From the NCBI RefSeq assembly GCF_003369915.1, contig NW_022881614.1:23166336-23230335 (forward strand): a stretch of 64,000 bases of DNA, read 5' to 3'. How positions within the stretch are numbered: the stretch's first letter is position 1; each line of letters opens with the position of its first letter. Source of the stretch: Drosophila miranda (taxonomy: Eukaryota; Arthropoda; Insecta; Diptera; Drosophilidae). Below the pieces are notes generated by a model. The model made no database searches. It was given only the letters and a program-made list of their open reading frames with translations, and was not told the DNA's origin. Both the position numbers and the translations under genes were made by a program. Below, in pieces: positions 35,752 to 47,759 of this stretch.

Positions 35752-36338
35752 CCATGCTTAACAGTTGGAGTTATGTTTTGATTGTCGAACTCGGTATTTG
35801 GCTTTCTCCACACTGTTTGGAATCCATCCGATCGGAAAATATTGAATTTACTTTCATCGGAAAATAGCACCTGTTGCCAGAAATCTTTGGGCTTAGTTAT
35901 AAACTCCTTGGCGTAGTTCAGACGTTTTTTTTTATTAGTCTCCGAGATCAAAGGTTTTCGTCGAGCCACACGCGCATGGTAGTTGGCCTCGTGTAGTACT
36001 CGGCGTACCGTAATCGGGTGAACATCCGTCCCAATGTCTTTTTTTAGATCAGCAGCGATCTGTGTGGAGGATATGGTGGGGTTCAATTTCACTTTGCGAA
36101 TGATTTGGCTGCATTCGCGGTTGCTTAAAACTTTTGGGCGACCTGTGTGTTTAGAGCTCTCCAAGTTTGAGGCTCCCTTAAAGCGTTGAACGATGCTCCT
36201 TATTGTGAAGCGGCTTCTTTCCATAATTTTGCCTATTTCCGCATACGATTTGCCTTGATTATGCAAGTGCAGGATTATTTTCCTCTGCGCTACGGTGGTT
36301 TCCTTTTGTTTCGGTGGCATATTGACAGCAAAAATCAA
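35752..36338 (-). pseudogene. Tc1-like transposase fragment
   Basis: About 195 residues of a Tc1/mariner-superfamily transposase. An N-terminal paired-like helix-turn-helix (KSYAEIGKIMERSRFTIRSI) is followed by a second DNA-binding helix region (GRPKVLSNRECSQIIRKVKL). The first catalytic aspartate lies in LFSDESKFNIF. The protein stops after TPTVKHG where the copia-type LTR begins, so the second and third catalytic residues are missing. The element cannot supply active transposase. Confidence 0.85.
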
Positions 36339-36747
36339 AACAAGCCCAATTTAAGCGCAACTTTAAATTTCCAAATGCTAATTTGCAAAATTTTAAATAA
36401 CGGGATAACCAGGCTGCCATATTTCCAAAAAAAGAGCTGCCCAATCGGACATAATACTGAAAAATTAATGTATAAAGCCTAGTGTGCCAATAATTTTGTT
36501 CAACGAAATATACACTTTTTAAAGTTTTTTATTTAATACTAATGCTTAGTTTGAATTTTTGTAAACAAATTTAATATATATATATACTAAATACTATGAT
36601 CTGGTTGGCTAAATTTATTTTTACCATATATCGTTATCGAAAGGGTCGCACGGTGGCCAGAAAGTTTAAAAAGCTTACTGTGCCAAAAATTTAGTTCGAG
36701 GATAGATCTCTTCCCAATAGAATTGGGTACGTTAACTCCCCCCATTC
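36339..36747. other. Tc1 flank and gypsy-type LTR stub
   Basis: Two copies of a motif like TGTGCCAANAATTTNGTTC lie at about 36483 and 36679 in the same orientation, probably Tc1 end sequences. From about 36705 to 36745, read on the minus strand, a polypurine run GGGGGGAGTTAAC appears. This is the usual junction between the polypurine tract and the 3' LTR in errantiviruses; only a short LTR stub remains. Confidence 0.45.
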
Positions 36748-37395
36748 TTAAATGTTTCGTCCCGATACATTTTGAAGTTCTGATAGAGCTCTAATTTCTT
36801 CTGACAGTATTTGAATGTTGCTTTCCACTATTTCTTCTGACGGTATTCTTATTGATTTAATAAGTAAAAATTTGGTTAATTTATAGACGAAGTAAAATAA
36901 CATTATCAATATCAAAATGATTAAGAATAATGTTGTTAATGGTAAGGCCGTATTACCTAATGTTATAAGGGGATTTAAAATATTATAATTATCAAAAGAA
37001 AATTGCTTATCATTCGATTGTATATAATCAACTAATTCAAAATCGCTATATCTATGATGCGATATATATCTTAGAATTTTACCCTTATCATTTATGTGGG
37101 TTATATTATTTATTTCAATTGTGTTGTTGAATATAAGGAGATACGATCCTAACAAAGTAGTATTGTCTACGATATTTTTGCCTGAAACTAATATGGCACC
37201 ATCCTGAATGATGTCTATTTCTTTGTTTTTTTCCCTTTTTTTAGTGCAGTTGGCTTTAAAGCCATTAAGTAAATTGGTGAAACAGGTCTTCTTTAAATTT
37301 ATTTGTGCGTAATTGTTAAAAGTTTCACTTTTAAAATTATTCATTAAATAGTATTTCTCCTTACATTCACAAACTTTTTCACTTATAACTAACAT
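36748..37395 (-). pseudogene. Errantivirus-like env fragment (C-terminal part)
   Basis: A 215-residue open fragment with N-glycosylation-type sites and, in its last third, a long hydrophobic stretch (about residues 150-180) followed by a basic cytosolic tail. This matches the C-terminal transmembrane part of the env gene of gypsy-type insect endogenous retroviruses. The polypurine tract and LTR stub sit immediately downstream, as in that family. It is cut off at its 5' side by the copia-type LTR at 37419. It is an old, incomplete copy with no gag-pol in this window. Confidence 0.6.
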
Positions 37396-37673
37396 TCCAT
37401 CATTTTGTGAGATGGCTCTGTTGAAGAATGACCATCTCTAGCAATGCACGCATGTTTTGACAGACATATGAGTATGTAGACGTATGTATGAGTGAGAGAC
37501 GTAACAAAGCGACGTTCTCTTATCTCCCTTTTTGTTCTCCCTTTCGTTCGGTCTCTATCTGCCTGTGAGCAGAGCATTTATTAGTCACAAATAAACCTTA
37601 CATATGAATGGTTGCATTTTTTCTTTTCGGTACAAGAACTTCCCTTGCAACGGCAGCGAAATTCTGTCCAACA

Positions 37674-37687
37674 GGTTATGGGCCCAG
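37674..37687 (+). other. Primer-binding site for a half-tRNA primer
   Basis: GGTTATGGGCCCAG is complementary to the anticodon stem-loop of initiator tRNA-Met rather than to a tRNA 3' end. Copia is known to prime from the 5' half of cleaved initiator tRNA. The same 14 bases follow the LTR ending at 41945 (41946-41959). Confidence 0.8.
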
Positions 37688-37777
37688 GTTCGGATTTTGT
37701 AAATTAAAAGTAAAGTGATTGTTTTAGTTACGAACTATTAACATCGGTGTGACTCAGAGACTAAACGATAATCAGCA

Positions 37778-40700
37778 ATGAGCGGGATGTATCAAATAGA
37801 CAAATTAGAGGAGGGAAATTATGACTCCTGGTGTATTCAAATGCGGTCTGTGTTGGTGCACGCTGAATTGTGGAGTGTGGCATCTGGTGACCTGCTACCA
37901 ACGAATGTTCCCGAAGTTGTGAATTGGCAGGCCAAGGATGAAAAGGCGCTGGCCATGATCACATTGAGTGTGAAAACTTCACAGTTGGGATACATTAAAA
38001 ATTGCAGTAAGTCGTCCGAAGCATGGAACAAATTAAAGAGTGTTCATCAACCAAGTGGACCTGTACGAAAGGTTCAACTGTACAAGAAATTGCTAAGCAA
38101 GCGCATGGACCAAAGGCAAAGCATTTCAAGCTACATTAATGAGTTCGTGGATATTCTTGATGGCCTTGGGTCAGTAGGAATCGAGCTAAATGATGAACTG
38201 CGCTCAATTGTTTTGTTGTCAAGCCTTCCAGAACAATTCGAAAATTTCGTTGTCGCCGTAGAGACGCGCGACAGTCTGCCGACTTTCGATGTTCTATGCC
38301 TAAAACTGAAGGAAGAAGGCGAACGAAAGGGAAACACAGAAGATCAAAAGGAATACGCAAAGGCATATACCGCAGTACATAAGCCGGCCGCGCACAGAGC
38401 GCTAAAGAACAGAAACAATACAATGATATGTTTCAAGTGTGGTGAGCGCGGGCATATGAAGGCTCAGTGTAAGAAGGAGAGCGCAAATGTGGAAAGGGCA
38501 GCAAGAGTGGAGAACAAGCAGTGCAGTCTATTAAATGCGTTGGACGCAGATAATTTGAAAAAGAGTATGTGGGGTTTGGATAGTGGTGATACAAGCCACA
38601 TGTGTTGTGAGAAACAGTTATTCACAAAGTTCGAGAAACACACAGAAATGATTGGTCTGTCTGACTCCGGTTTCCTAAAAGCTGAAGGAAAAGGGGAAGT
38701 AGAGCTGAAGACAGAGATATGCACGCTGCTGTTAAAGAATGTTCTCTATGTGCCCGAAATGAATGGAAATTATTTCTCGGTGAGCAGCGCTGTACAGAAT
38801 AAATGTTTCGTCACTTTTGGACAAGAATATGCACGAGTTATCCAAAATGGCGAATGCATTGTAAAGGCGAACAGAGCTGGAAACTTGTATGTATATGTTT
38901 CGAGGAAAACAAAACAACTGTTTTGCGGCGGTTAAGGCTGATGGTGCCCTGTGGCATAAACGGTACGGCCACTTGAACATCAGTAATATGAAAGATTTGA
39001 TCAGCAAAGGAATGGTGCGCGGCATTGAAAATATGGTTTTACCGGCGAATATGAATTGCAAAACATGTATGGTCAGCAAGATTCATGCGCAACCATTTCC
39101 TGTTGCAACCACCAGTAGAGCTCAAGATATATTGGAACTAGTTCATGCAGATGTGTGCGGGCCCTTTGGCACACAGTCGCTTGCTGGATCAAAGTATTTT
39201 CTAACCTTCATCGATGACAAATCAAGGCGTATATTTGTGTATTTCCTGCGGACAAAGGATGAAGTCTTCCAGAAGTTCGTCGAGTTCAAAAACCTGGTTG
39301 AACGGCAAACGGGAAAAGTCTCAAATGTATCCGGAGCGACAATGGCGGTGAATTTGTCAACAAATCGTTTGATGAATTTCTGAAAACTAATGGGATTGAG
39401 AGGCAGCTGACAGTGGCGTACACCCCACAGCAAAACGGCGTTGCTGAGAGGGCAAACCGCACTCTGGTGGAAATGTCAAGATGTATGCTGGTCCAGTCAG
39501 GATTAGGCGAATCCTTGTGGGCTGAGGCAGTCAACGCAGCTGTGTATGTACGGAATCGATCACCGACCAAGGCGCTGACCAGTATGACGCCTATGGAAGC
39601 GTGGACTGGTAAGAAACCTTTTGTTGGTCATCTAAAGGTTTTTGGCTCCGTTGCAGTAGCTTTGGACAAGGGTCCAAGGAAGAGTAAACTTCAACCAAAA
39701 GGCAAAGAATATCGCATGATTGGATATTCAGTAGCGGCTAAGGGCTATCGACTGTATGACCCTGTGTCTCATCAGGTGATTGAGAGGCGAGATGTTCTCT
39801 TTGACGAGATCCAAGACGACAAGGATACAGTCACATTCGAACTTCCGAAGGCAGAAGTTAGCATGCAGTAAGGCGGCGATACTGATGACATTGACAGCAG
39901 CGGTGGAGACAGCAGCCATGGTGCAAGCGTTGACGGGGAGAATCCCAGTAGCAGCGGTACTGATGGGTACGAGAGCGCAACAGAAAAGGTTGAGTCAGAT
40001 GAGCCAGCTCCTCGCGTTGGACCTGGCAGACCAAGGCTGATTCGGACCGGCAAACCTGGCCGTCCGAGAAAGGAGTACAACATTCTTGGTGTTCTGGTTG
40101 CCAGCGACGTAAAGATTCCAGTATCCTACGAGGAGGCGTTGATCAGTATTCATGCATCACATTGGTCCGAAGCGATGCAACGCGAATATGAGGCATTAAT
40201 GGCAAACGAGACATGGCAGTTGGCAGACTTACCGGCAGGACAACGAGCAGTTGGATGCAAATGGGTATATAGCCTGAAACGCGACAAAGATGGTCAAATC
40301 GAACGATTCAAGGCGCGGCTGGTGGCAAAAGGTTGCTCCCAGCAGTACGGCATAAACTATGCGGAAACATTTTCTCCAGTCTGCAGACTGGAGAGCGTGC
40401 GATTTATTCTTGCGCTAGCAGCAGAATTGAAATTATATGTCAACCAAATGGATGTATGTACGGCATACCTCAACAGTGACCTGAGCGATACGGTGTACAT
40501 GAAGCAACCACAAGGGTACATTGATCGAGCTTATCCAGCGAAGGCTATGCTGCTTAAAAAGGCAATATATGGATTGAAGCAGTCAGGAAGGGAATGGAAT
40601 TCGAAGCTGAATGGCGTCCTGACTAATCTGGGTTTTGTTTCCTGTGACAACGAGCCGTGCCTCTACCAGCAGAGAGGGAAAGGTAACTTATCGTTAATCT

Positions 40701-41656
40701 TGGTATATGTTGACGATTTACTTATAGCATGTCAGTCCAAAGAGGACATGCTCGGTATCAAATCGGCTATTTCAAATGCGTTCGAATGTATCGACAAAGG
40801 TGTTCCAGAGCTGTTTTTAAGCATGGAGGTGCACCGTGAAGGTGAGCTTGGGCCTATCACCATAGGCCACTCGCAATACATCAAGGAACTATTGCAAGCT
40901 CGCGACATGGACAAATGTAGACCAGTGGCTACTCCGTTGGATGCGGGGTTCCAGGTGGATTGTACCAATGAGCAGTGTCAAAAGGTTGATCCTGTCATGT
41001 ATCAATCCATGATTGGTGAGCTGATGTGGCTGGCACTCACAACCAGACCGGACATTTTGCATTCAGTTGCAAAGTTGGCCCAGAGGAACAAAGATCCGCA
41101 CGCAGAGCATCTGGCTGGTGTGAAGCACGTTCTGAGGTACTTGGCAGCGACGATGAACTTCAAACTACACTACAAAGGGTGTCACCAGCCACTTACTGGA
41201 TATGTGGATGCGGATTGGGGCGGCGATCGAACTAACCGGAAGTCGTATACGGGCTATGTTTATTTTTTGGCAGGTAGCCGAATTTCTTGGCGATCTGAGA
41301 AACAACGCAGCGTGGCACTTAGCAGCACGGAGGCAGAATACATGGCACTGTCGGCTGCGTGTAAGGAGTCCATATTCTTACGTCGCTTAATCATTGAAAT
41401 TGGCTGTGGAGATGAAGCTACCTCAACTACCTTATATGGCGATAATCTGAGCGCACAAGAGCTGGCTAGGAACCCAGTGCATCACTCAAGGACCAAGCAT
41501 ATTGATATTAGATATCACTTTGTACGACAGATTGTAGAAGAAGGTCAAGTTAAGTTAAAGTATGCTAGTACAACAGATATGATTGCAGATATCTTGACCA
41601 AGAATCTCCCTAAGAGAAAGCATGTCGAATTTACAAAATTGTTAAGTTTAAATTGA
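37778..41656 (+). pseudogene. gag-pol polyprotein of the copia-type element, frame broken
   Basis: Domains in order: a gag region, a CCHC zinc knuckle (CFKCGERGHMKAQC, about 38430-38470) and an aspartic protease motif DSG with TSHM (about 38577). Next come an integrase zinc-binding region (HKRYGHLN...CKTC, about 38955-39070) and the integrase core. Reverse transcriptase with YVDDLLIA (about 40707) and RNase H (GYVDADWGGD, about 41200) complete the set. Lesions: a frame change near 38900-38935, another near 39340-39385, and a TAA at 39869-39871. The final 505 residues are open to the stop at 41654-41656. As it stands the element cannot make a full polyprotein. Confidence 0.88.
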
Positions 41657-41945
41657 GTTAAATGGAAGCATGCACGCATTGAGGAAGGGTGTTGAAGAAT
41701 GACCATCTCTAGCAATGCACGCATGTATTGACAGACATATGAGTATGTAGACGTATGTATGAGTGAGAGACGTAACGAAGCGACGTTCTCTTATCTCCCT
41801 TTTTGTTCTCCCTTTCGTTTCGGTCTCTATCTGCCTGCGAGCAGAGCATTTATTAGTCACAAATAAACCTTACATATGAATGGTTGCGTTTTTACTTTTC
41901 GGTACAAGAACTTCCCTTGCAACGGCAGCGAAATTCTGTCCAACA

Positions 41946-42635
41946 GGTTATGGGCCCAGGTTCGGATTTTGTAAATTAAAAGTAAAGTGATTGTTTTAGT
42001 TACGAACTATTAACATCGGTGTGACTCAGAGACTAAACGATAATCAGCAATGAGCGGGATGTATCAAATAGACAAATTAGAGGAGGGAAATTATGACTCC
42101 TGGTGTATTCAAATGCGGTCTGTGTTGGTGCACGCTGAATTGTGGAGTGTGGCATCTGGTGACCTGCTACCAACGAATGTTCCCGAAGGTGTGAATTGGC
42201 AGGCCAAGGATGAAAAGGCGCTGGCCATGATCACATTGAGTGTGAAAACTTCACAGTTGGGATACATTAAAAATTGCTGTAAGTCGTCCGAAGCATGGAA
42301 CAAATTAAAGAGTGTTCATCAACCAAGTGGACCTGTACGAAAGGTTCAACTGTACAAGAAATTGCTAAGCAAGCGCATGGACCAAAGGCAAAGCATTTCA
42401 AGCTACATTAATGAGTTCGTGGATATTCTTGATGGCCTTGGGTCAGTAGGAATCGAGCTAAATGATGAACTGCGCTCAATTGTTTTGTTGTCAAGCCTTC
42501 CAGAACAATTCGAAAATTTCGTTGTCGCCATAGAGACGCGCGACAGTCTGCATCGAACCTTACATATGAATGGTTGCGTTTTTACTTTTCGGTACAAGAA
42601 CTTCCCTTGCAACGGCAGCGAAATTCTGTCCAACA
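41946..42635 (+). mobile_element. Second, internally deleted copia-type copy sharing an LTR
   Basis: Directly after the LTR at 41690-41945 the sequence repeats the element's 5' internal region. It holds the primer site and the first 167 or so codons of gag from 42050. At about 42551 it jumps to the last 80 bases of an LTR (42556-42635). This gives a tandem arrangement LTR-body-LTR-partial gag-LTR end. The gag part lacks the zinc knuckle and all enzymes. Confidence 0.85.
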
Positions 42636-44018
42636 GAAGGGTGGGTATAGAATCGTGTGGGTCGACTTCCATCGCAAGACCTCACGCCCGCGAGAGTTTG
42701 GAACACGCCGACGAAAGCCCCTAGTACTTTCGGGTACGCCCTATGATTGTGCCATTTAATGTCCGTTATGCTCGGAATAGGCATAGTGTTGTTTTCGGAG
42801 TTCGCTCCCGGTAGAGTCACAGGATTCTAAAAAATTTAAAGTTTATGTAGTAGGAGTCGAGACGCGGTCAAACGAACCCCCCCAAGTTACCGAATGAGAA
42901 CGGAACCAAAGAATCCCCCCCGGCCGTGACCTCGACATCCCCTCCAATCCATCCCCCTACTCACGTATAGAAATATATCGTGGAAATGTTACAACGTGTC
43001 GGCTCTGTGCTGAAGCTCATTTTCAGCCAAAAGCAATCAAAACTTGTTTGCCGCCGAAACACACAAAATAAAAGCACACGAAAAACACAAATAGAGAAAA
43101 GATACAATGCAAAATTAAGTGGAGAATACAGTGGAGACTGCTTAGCATTCACAGAGCAGAGCACACGAACAGAGCGGACGCCCAGACATGGGCATGGGCA
43201 TGGGGCAAATGGGAACTGCAGCTGGAACTAGACCTGGCGCTGGAACTGGGACAAGTTGCAATTCAGATCAAGTGCCAATTGGAAACTATGCCACTGGGTG
43301 CAGTGCTCGTTTGCGGAGTAACTAATTAGATACGCGTCCCAGCAGATCTCTACTGTAGCGACTGTAGATGATGACATCTCGCCGTCTCACAGATTTCCTT
43401 GGAATTGAAATTGAATTCTGAGGCGACACTGACAGAGGCGTACACGAAATTTATGCGCAACTTTTGGCAGTCGGAGTAGTTGCTGCTGTAGCCCCAAGTT
43501 CAATTAATTTTAATTCAACAATAAACCGAAATGCACTCCAAGGTAACGTGTCCATGTCGGCCCTTATTTGGCAGGCGGCTGAAATAACTCGGATCTCCTA
43601 ATCGTTTTTTACGAGTACTGGACCATTACACAATGTTCTTTTAGGGCAGGGCCTGCAAACAGCATTTTCTCGCTGATAAACTGTCCAACTATGTCCAAAC
43701 GATGCCCATATGGGCATGGAGAGGCCCAGTCACGTAGCAGTGGAATAAATTATACTATACTCGTCGCTCAAAAAATTATAAACAATTAAAAGTACTCGCT
43801 GATCAATGAATTGTAATGACTACGGGTCGCCGCGTCGGTTGTGGCGCATGTTGAACGTATCCGACGTGCCCGGGCCTATCCGGAGACAACCTCCCATATA
43901 CGAAGTGTACACCAAAATCATTAGCCAAAACATTGTGCTTACACAAGTACCCGTACGGTTATTCCAAGCATTTCGTTTTTATCTTATCAAACTCGAATTT
44001 TCGAATGGAATTTGCATA
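42636..44018. other. Intergenic region after the mobile-element cluster
   Basis: No gene is supported. 42636-42960 is unplaced sequence rich in C runs (near 42880-42960). 42961-43780 looks like ordinary fly intergenic DNA, with short GGCATG repeats near 43190-43205. Short ORFs have no recognisable product. Confidence 0.35.
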
Positions 44019-45235
44019 GGAGCAAAGACTATACAATACCAAGATGTTGCATGAGCGACCAAAAAGCTGTTCTATGGCGGGTCCTAACATTAGGACCCAA
44101 AAGGCACGAGGGAGCGCGCGGGGTTTCAATTCCATTTTCGCCTGTACTTCGTCTCTACCGCGACCCCGCTGCCCATCGGTTTCGTCTGTTCGGCAATGCC
44201 TTCACCAGCAACGAAATAATTCTGGACTCTCGAGCCTCAGCACCGTCAAAGCGGTGGTCGCGGATCGCCGATGTCTTTGGAGCGGCACAGTGGGACCTTT
44301 GACCGTCTCAGCTTGCTAAATTAGTTAGTGAATATGAGTTCAATAAATATTTGCACACTGAAAAAATGTTAAACTTTGAGTGCATAAGCACTATCTCCTA
44401 AACTAAAACTATCTTGAAAATTCGATTGGAAAATTCTCTATTAGATGCGTACATTAAATTTATCTAAAGCACTCATACAATTTTTTGACTATTTCGGCTG
44501 AGTCCCCACTGTGCCGAGCCAAAGACATCAGCGACCACGCTGCCCCATGATGCAATTATACAAGGTGGTCTCGTCGGCAAAAGTTAGTCCCTTAACGTAT
44601 GCTAGCAATAAGTGCGAGTAAAGGGCACATAGTATAGTGAGTGTGAGTGAGACGGTATATGTTGATGTTGATTAACCCTTAACAGGCCCGTGGGTTTTAA
44701 AATTTTAAAATAAAATGATTTTACTGATATATTAATATTTAAATTTTATGCAGCCATTAATAATTTTTCTTCAACATTTTTAGTCATATTAAAATGTTCT
44801 TTTACATAATATATAAAGATTACTTCAAATTCTGTGGTATTTTTTATATGCTTTTTATAATTTTGTTGTTGACGGGACATAAGGGTTAAGAATATATCAA
44901 AAAATTCGTCCGTGAACAACCTTCATCATCAACAAGCAAGCATGCACTGACGATAAGGGACAACACGAACGAACTTCGGCTCCCGACGAGACCACCTTGT
45001 ATAATTGCATCATGCGCTGCCCTACGGTTTCGGCACGCAGACACTGACATGCTTTCACACCGACTCGACGCTAACCGAGGCATTGACGAAGCCGAGTAGC
45101 ATTTCGGAGGCGAAGGTAGCGTAAAAGAGAATTGAAGTACTAGACCCGCGCGCCCGTACCATGAAGCGTCAAACGAAAATTGAAAAAGCATTTGTTCCTC
45201 ATGCAACATCTTGGTATTGTATAGTCTTTGATAGG
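44019..45235. repeat. Nested inverted repeats, fold-back-like block
   Basis: Three inverted pairs nest inside one another. The outer arms 44023-44054 and 45199-45230 are a perfect 32-base match. The inner arms 44546-44576 and 44984-45014 are perfect over 31 bases. A third pair, 44270-44290 with 44509-44529, matches 19 of 21. Between the arms the flanks are diverged but still partly alignable in inverted orientation. This suggests two or more copies of a non-autonomous element inserted head to head. Family not identified; no transposase ORF inside. Confidence 0.7.
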
Positions 45236-46361
45236 AGGTACATTCCAGCAGTACTACCGAAATTATTCGATGGATTTGCGGTCGAGAAATGGCACGGGAA
45301 TTGACTCACAAGAAAAGTGGCAAATGTTTGCGTTCGCTTGTTTAATCAGCAAATATATTTATAGATTATTCATTCATACGACGAAACAGAATACATACAT
45401 ATGTACATACATATGTACATATATAACACAAAGAAAGTTCCTTCGACAATACAGCACTTGTCGAATGCTTTAAGACTGTTTAAGAACTGTTTTGCGGCGC
45501 TAGTCTTATCTACATATATGTAGAACATTGACCGATCGTTGCTTTATACGAAAGTTTAGATAAGAAATAGCCTCTACATATGCAAGTATATAGTCCTACA
45601 TATGCAAATACATACATACATATGTATATACCCTTGAAAAACACTAAAGTCACACATTTTCTTTGTTTATTATTATTCATACTTTCTGTTTGTATTTCTT
45701 TAAGGCTTACATATTAAAATATATGCTTAGTGTAGGTTCATTAATTATTGTTTCATTTATCAGATTGCGATAATTACCAATTACTCGTACTCCTGCCTGC
45801 ACCCACCCCAACCATCACCACGCCCACGCACTCTCCGGTCTTAAAGTAGACTCTTTACAGTGTGATATTCGTCGCCGAACGGGCATGTGGGGCATGTGGG
45901 ATCTGATCTGATCTGATCTCGGGATCAGGGAAAGGTCAGTGAATGCAAGTAGCTGCTTGTTTATGCTGATTATTTTCTGAGTTTCTCCTTTATAGGCTGG
46001 TGTCGTCATCTTCTCCCTAAGTATGTGTGTGTGTGTGTGTGGTAAATATTGTATCCTACGGTTTCTTAAGTCTAAAGATTTGCTTCATATGCCTCCTGCG
46101 GTTCGTGTTAGATATAGTATCTGTTAGCTAGTTACTGTTCTGTTCTGTTCTTCGGGTCGTTGCTTCTGTATTCTATTTTTTTTATGTACAATCTCGGCAG
46201 GAATGCCCACGCTCCACTCTCTCTCACCCACTCCACTAAACTCCCACTGGAGCCGGTTACGTATTCTTCAAGTGCAACGCCTGCTAGTGTCTACAACTAT
46301 CCGTAGTGGTCTATGTATATTTTTGTTTCTGTTTATATGTTTACATTTTACACTTAGCATA
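45236..46361. other. Intergenic / possible far 3' UTR of the combgap-like gene
   Basis: AT-rich DNA with several ACATATGTACATAC-type runs (about 45395-45420 and 45595-45630) and a (GT)n run at about 46022-46041. No coding ORF. Whether the combgap transcript reaches this far is unknown. Confidence 0.4.
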
Positions 46362-47544
46362 CGAGGGTTGCACAATTTTACAATAGGTTTTTGTTTTGTT
46401 CATAATCACTTTAAAAAAAAAATTTGGCAAAAAAATGGAAATTTCTCGAGAGCGTTTTCGTTGGATTATTTTTCACAACTTTCGACGTGGATTATCCCAA
46501 CAAGAATGTGTTGATGAACTTAGTTCTTTATATGGCGAGAAAGCACCATCAAAAACGACAGTTTATCGCTGGTTTGCAAAGTTTAATAGTGGTCGTAGTT
46601 CAGTCGCTGACGAATTCCGTGAAGGTCGCCCAAATGTTGTGTCACAAAACATCGATGGTGTGCGTGAACTGATAGTGCAAGATCGACATGTGACATATCG
46701 TGAGATAGAGGCATCCTTGCACATTAGTTCCACTTCAATACATTCCATTTTACATGAACACTTAGTTGTAAAAAAGGTTTGCTCTCGTTGGATACCCCAT
46801 AACTTATCACTCGCTCAAAAAAAGGATCGTGTCAATTGGAGTAAGGAAATGCTTAAAAAGTTCGACCGAGGTGCTTCAAAAGATGTTTATAAAATCGTAA
46901 CAGGTGATGAATCATGGATATATGCGTATGAGCCGGAAACTAAACAGCAATCGACCGTGTGGGTGTTTCAAGATGAGCAAAATCCAACAAAAGTTGTTCG
47001 AGCACGAAGCACTTCGAAGCAAATGGTCGCCTGTTTCTTCGGGAGAATGGGTCATGTGGCCACTGTTCCGCTAGAGAAACGTAGGACTGTCAATTCTGAG
47101 TGGTACACGACCATTTGTTTGCCGGAGGTCTTCGGAGACATTCGCAAAACCAACTGCCGAGCACGAATCATTCTCCATCATGACAATGCGAGCTCGCACA
47201 CATCTCGACAAACAGGTGAATTTTTAAGCAGTCAAAACGTCTTCTTTATGACTCTTCATCCCTACAGTCCTGACTTGGCACCCAATGACTTCTTTTTATT
47301 CCCTAACATCAAAAAAAAAACTGCGTTGTCAACGTTTTACGAGCGCCGAAGAAGCAGTTGAAGAGTTTAAAAACCATGTTTTGGAGGTGTCTCAAGAGGA
47401 GTGGAAAAACTGCTATGACCAATGGTTCAAGCGAATGCAAAAGTGTATTGATCATCAGGGGGAATATTTTGAAAAACAATAAAACCATTTTCATTTAAAA
47501 ATTGTTCTTATTTCCTATTCCCGAAATATAAATAGCAACCCTCG
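46362..47544 (+). mobile_element. Nearly intact mariner transposon
   Basis: 1,183 bp bounded by TA duplications (46360-46361 and 47545-47546). Terminal inverted repeats begin CGAGGGTTGC at both ends, perfect for 10 bases and weaker further in. The length is typical of mariner. It lies between the combgap-like gene and the inverted-repeat block and shows little decay beyond one frame break. Confidence 0.93.
46435..47482 (+). pseudogene. mariner transposase, one frameshift in an A run
   Basis: The start MEISRERFRWIIFHNFRRGL is followed by a helix-turn-helix N-terminal region. The D,D34D catalytic core is visible in three parts: GDESWIYAYE, LHHDNASSHTS and SPDLAPNDFFLFP. All three catalytic aspartates are present. 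At 47311-47320 a run of ten A residues shifts the frame after FPNIKKK. With nine, the frame would continue LRCQRFTSAEEAVEEF to the stop at 47480-47482, giving about 348 residues, normal for the family. The indel could be a sequencing error in a homopolymer. Confidence 0.9.
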
Positions 47545-47715
47545 TATATGTTAGTCCTATATATGGTTGTATATTTGTTAGTAAAAGTCGGGTAATGCAT
47601 TAAACCATCGAACGTAATTCTTTAAAACTCGCAACGCAATCAGGTTGATGTTTTAGATGCGACCAACGCATCGCAAAATTAACAGATACACTACGTCTAC
47701 GTCTATATATATCGA

Positions 47716-47759
<44 letters not shown>

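Larger units (their letters stand above)
37419..41945 (+). mobile_element. Ty1/copia-type LTR retrotransposon, full length
   Basis: Two LTRs, 37419-37673 (255 bp) and 41690-41945 (256 bp), start TGTTGAAG and end CCAACA. The primer-binding site directly follows the 5' LTR. A purine-rich GAGGAAGGG tract directly precedes the 3' LTR. The LTRs differ at only a few positions, suggesting fairly recent insertion. The gag-pol order, with protease and integrase before reverse transcriptase, is that of Ty1/copia elements. The family may be 1731-like, but this was not settled. Confidence 0.92.

Noticed and set aside
36480-36704. Inner and outer direct repeats of an IR/DR Tc1 element
   Set aside because: The two motif copies point the same way, but not in the orientation expected for the right-hand end of a minus-strand Tc1, so the structure was not claimed.
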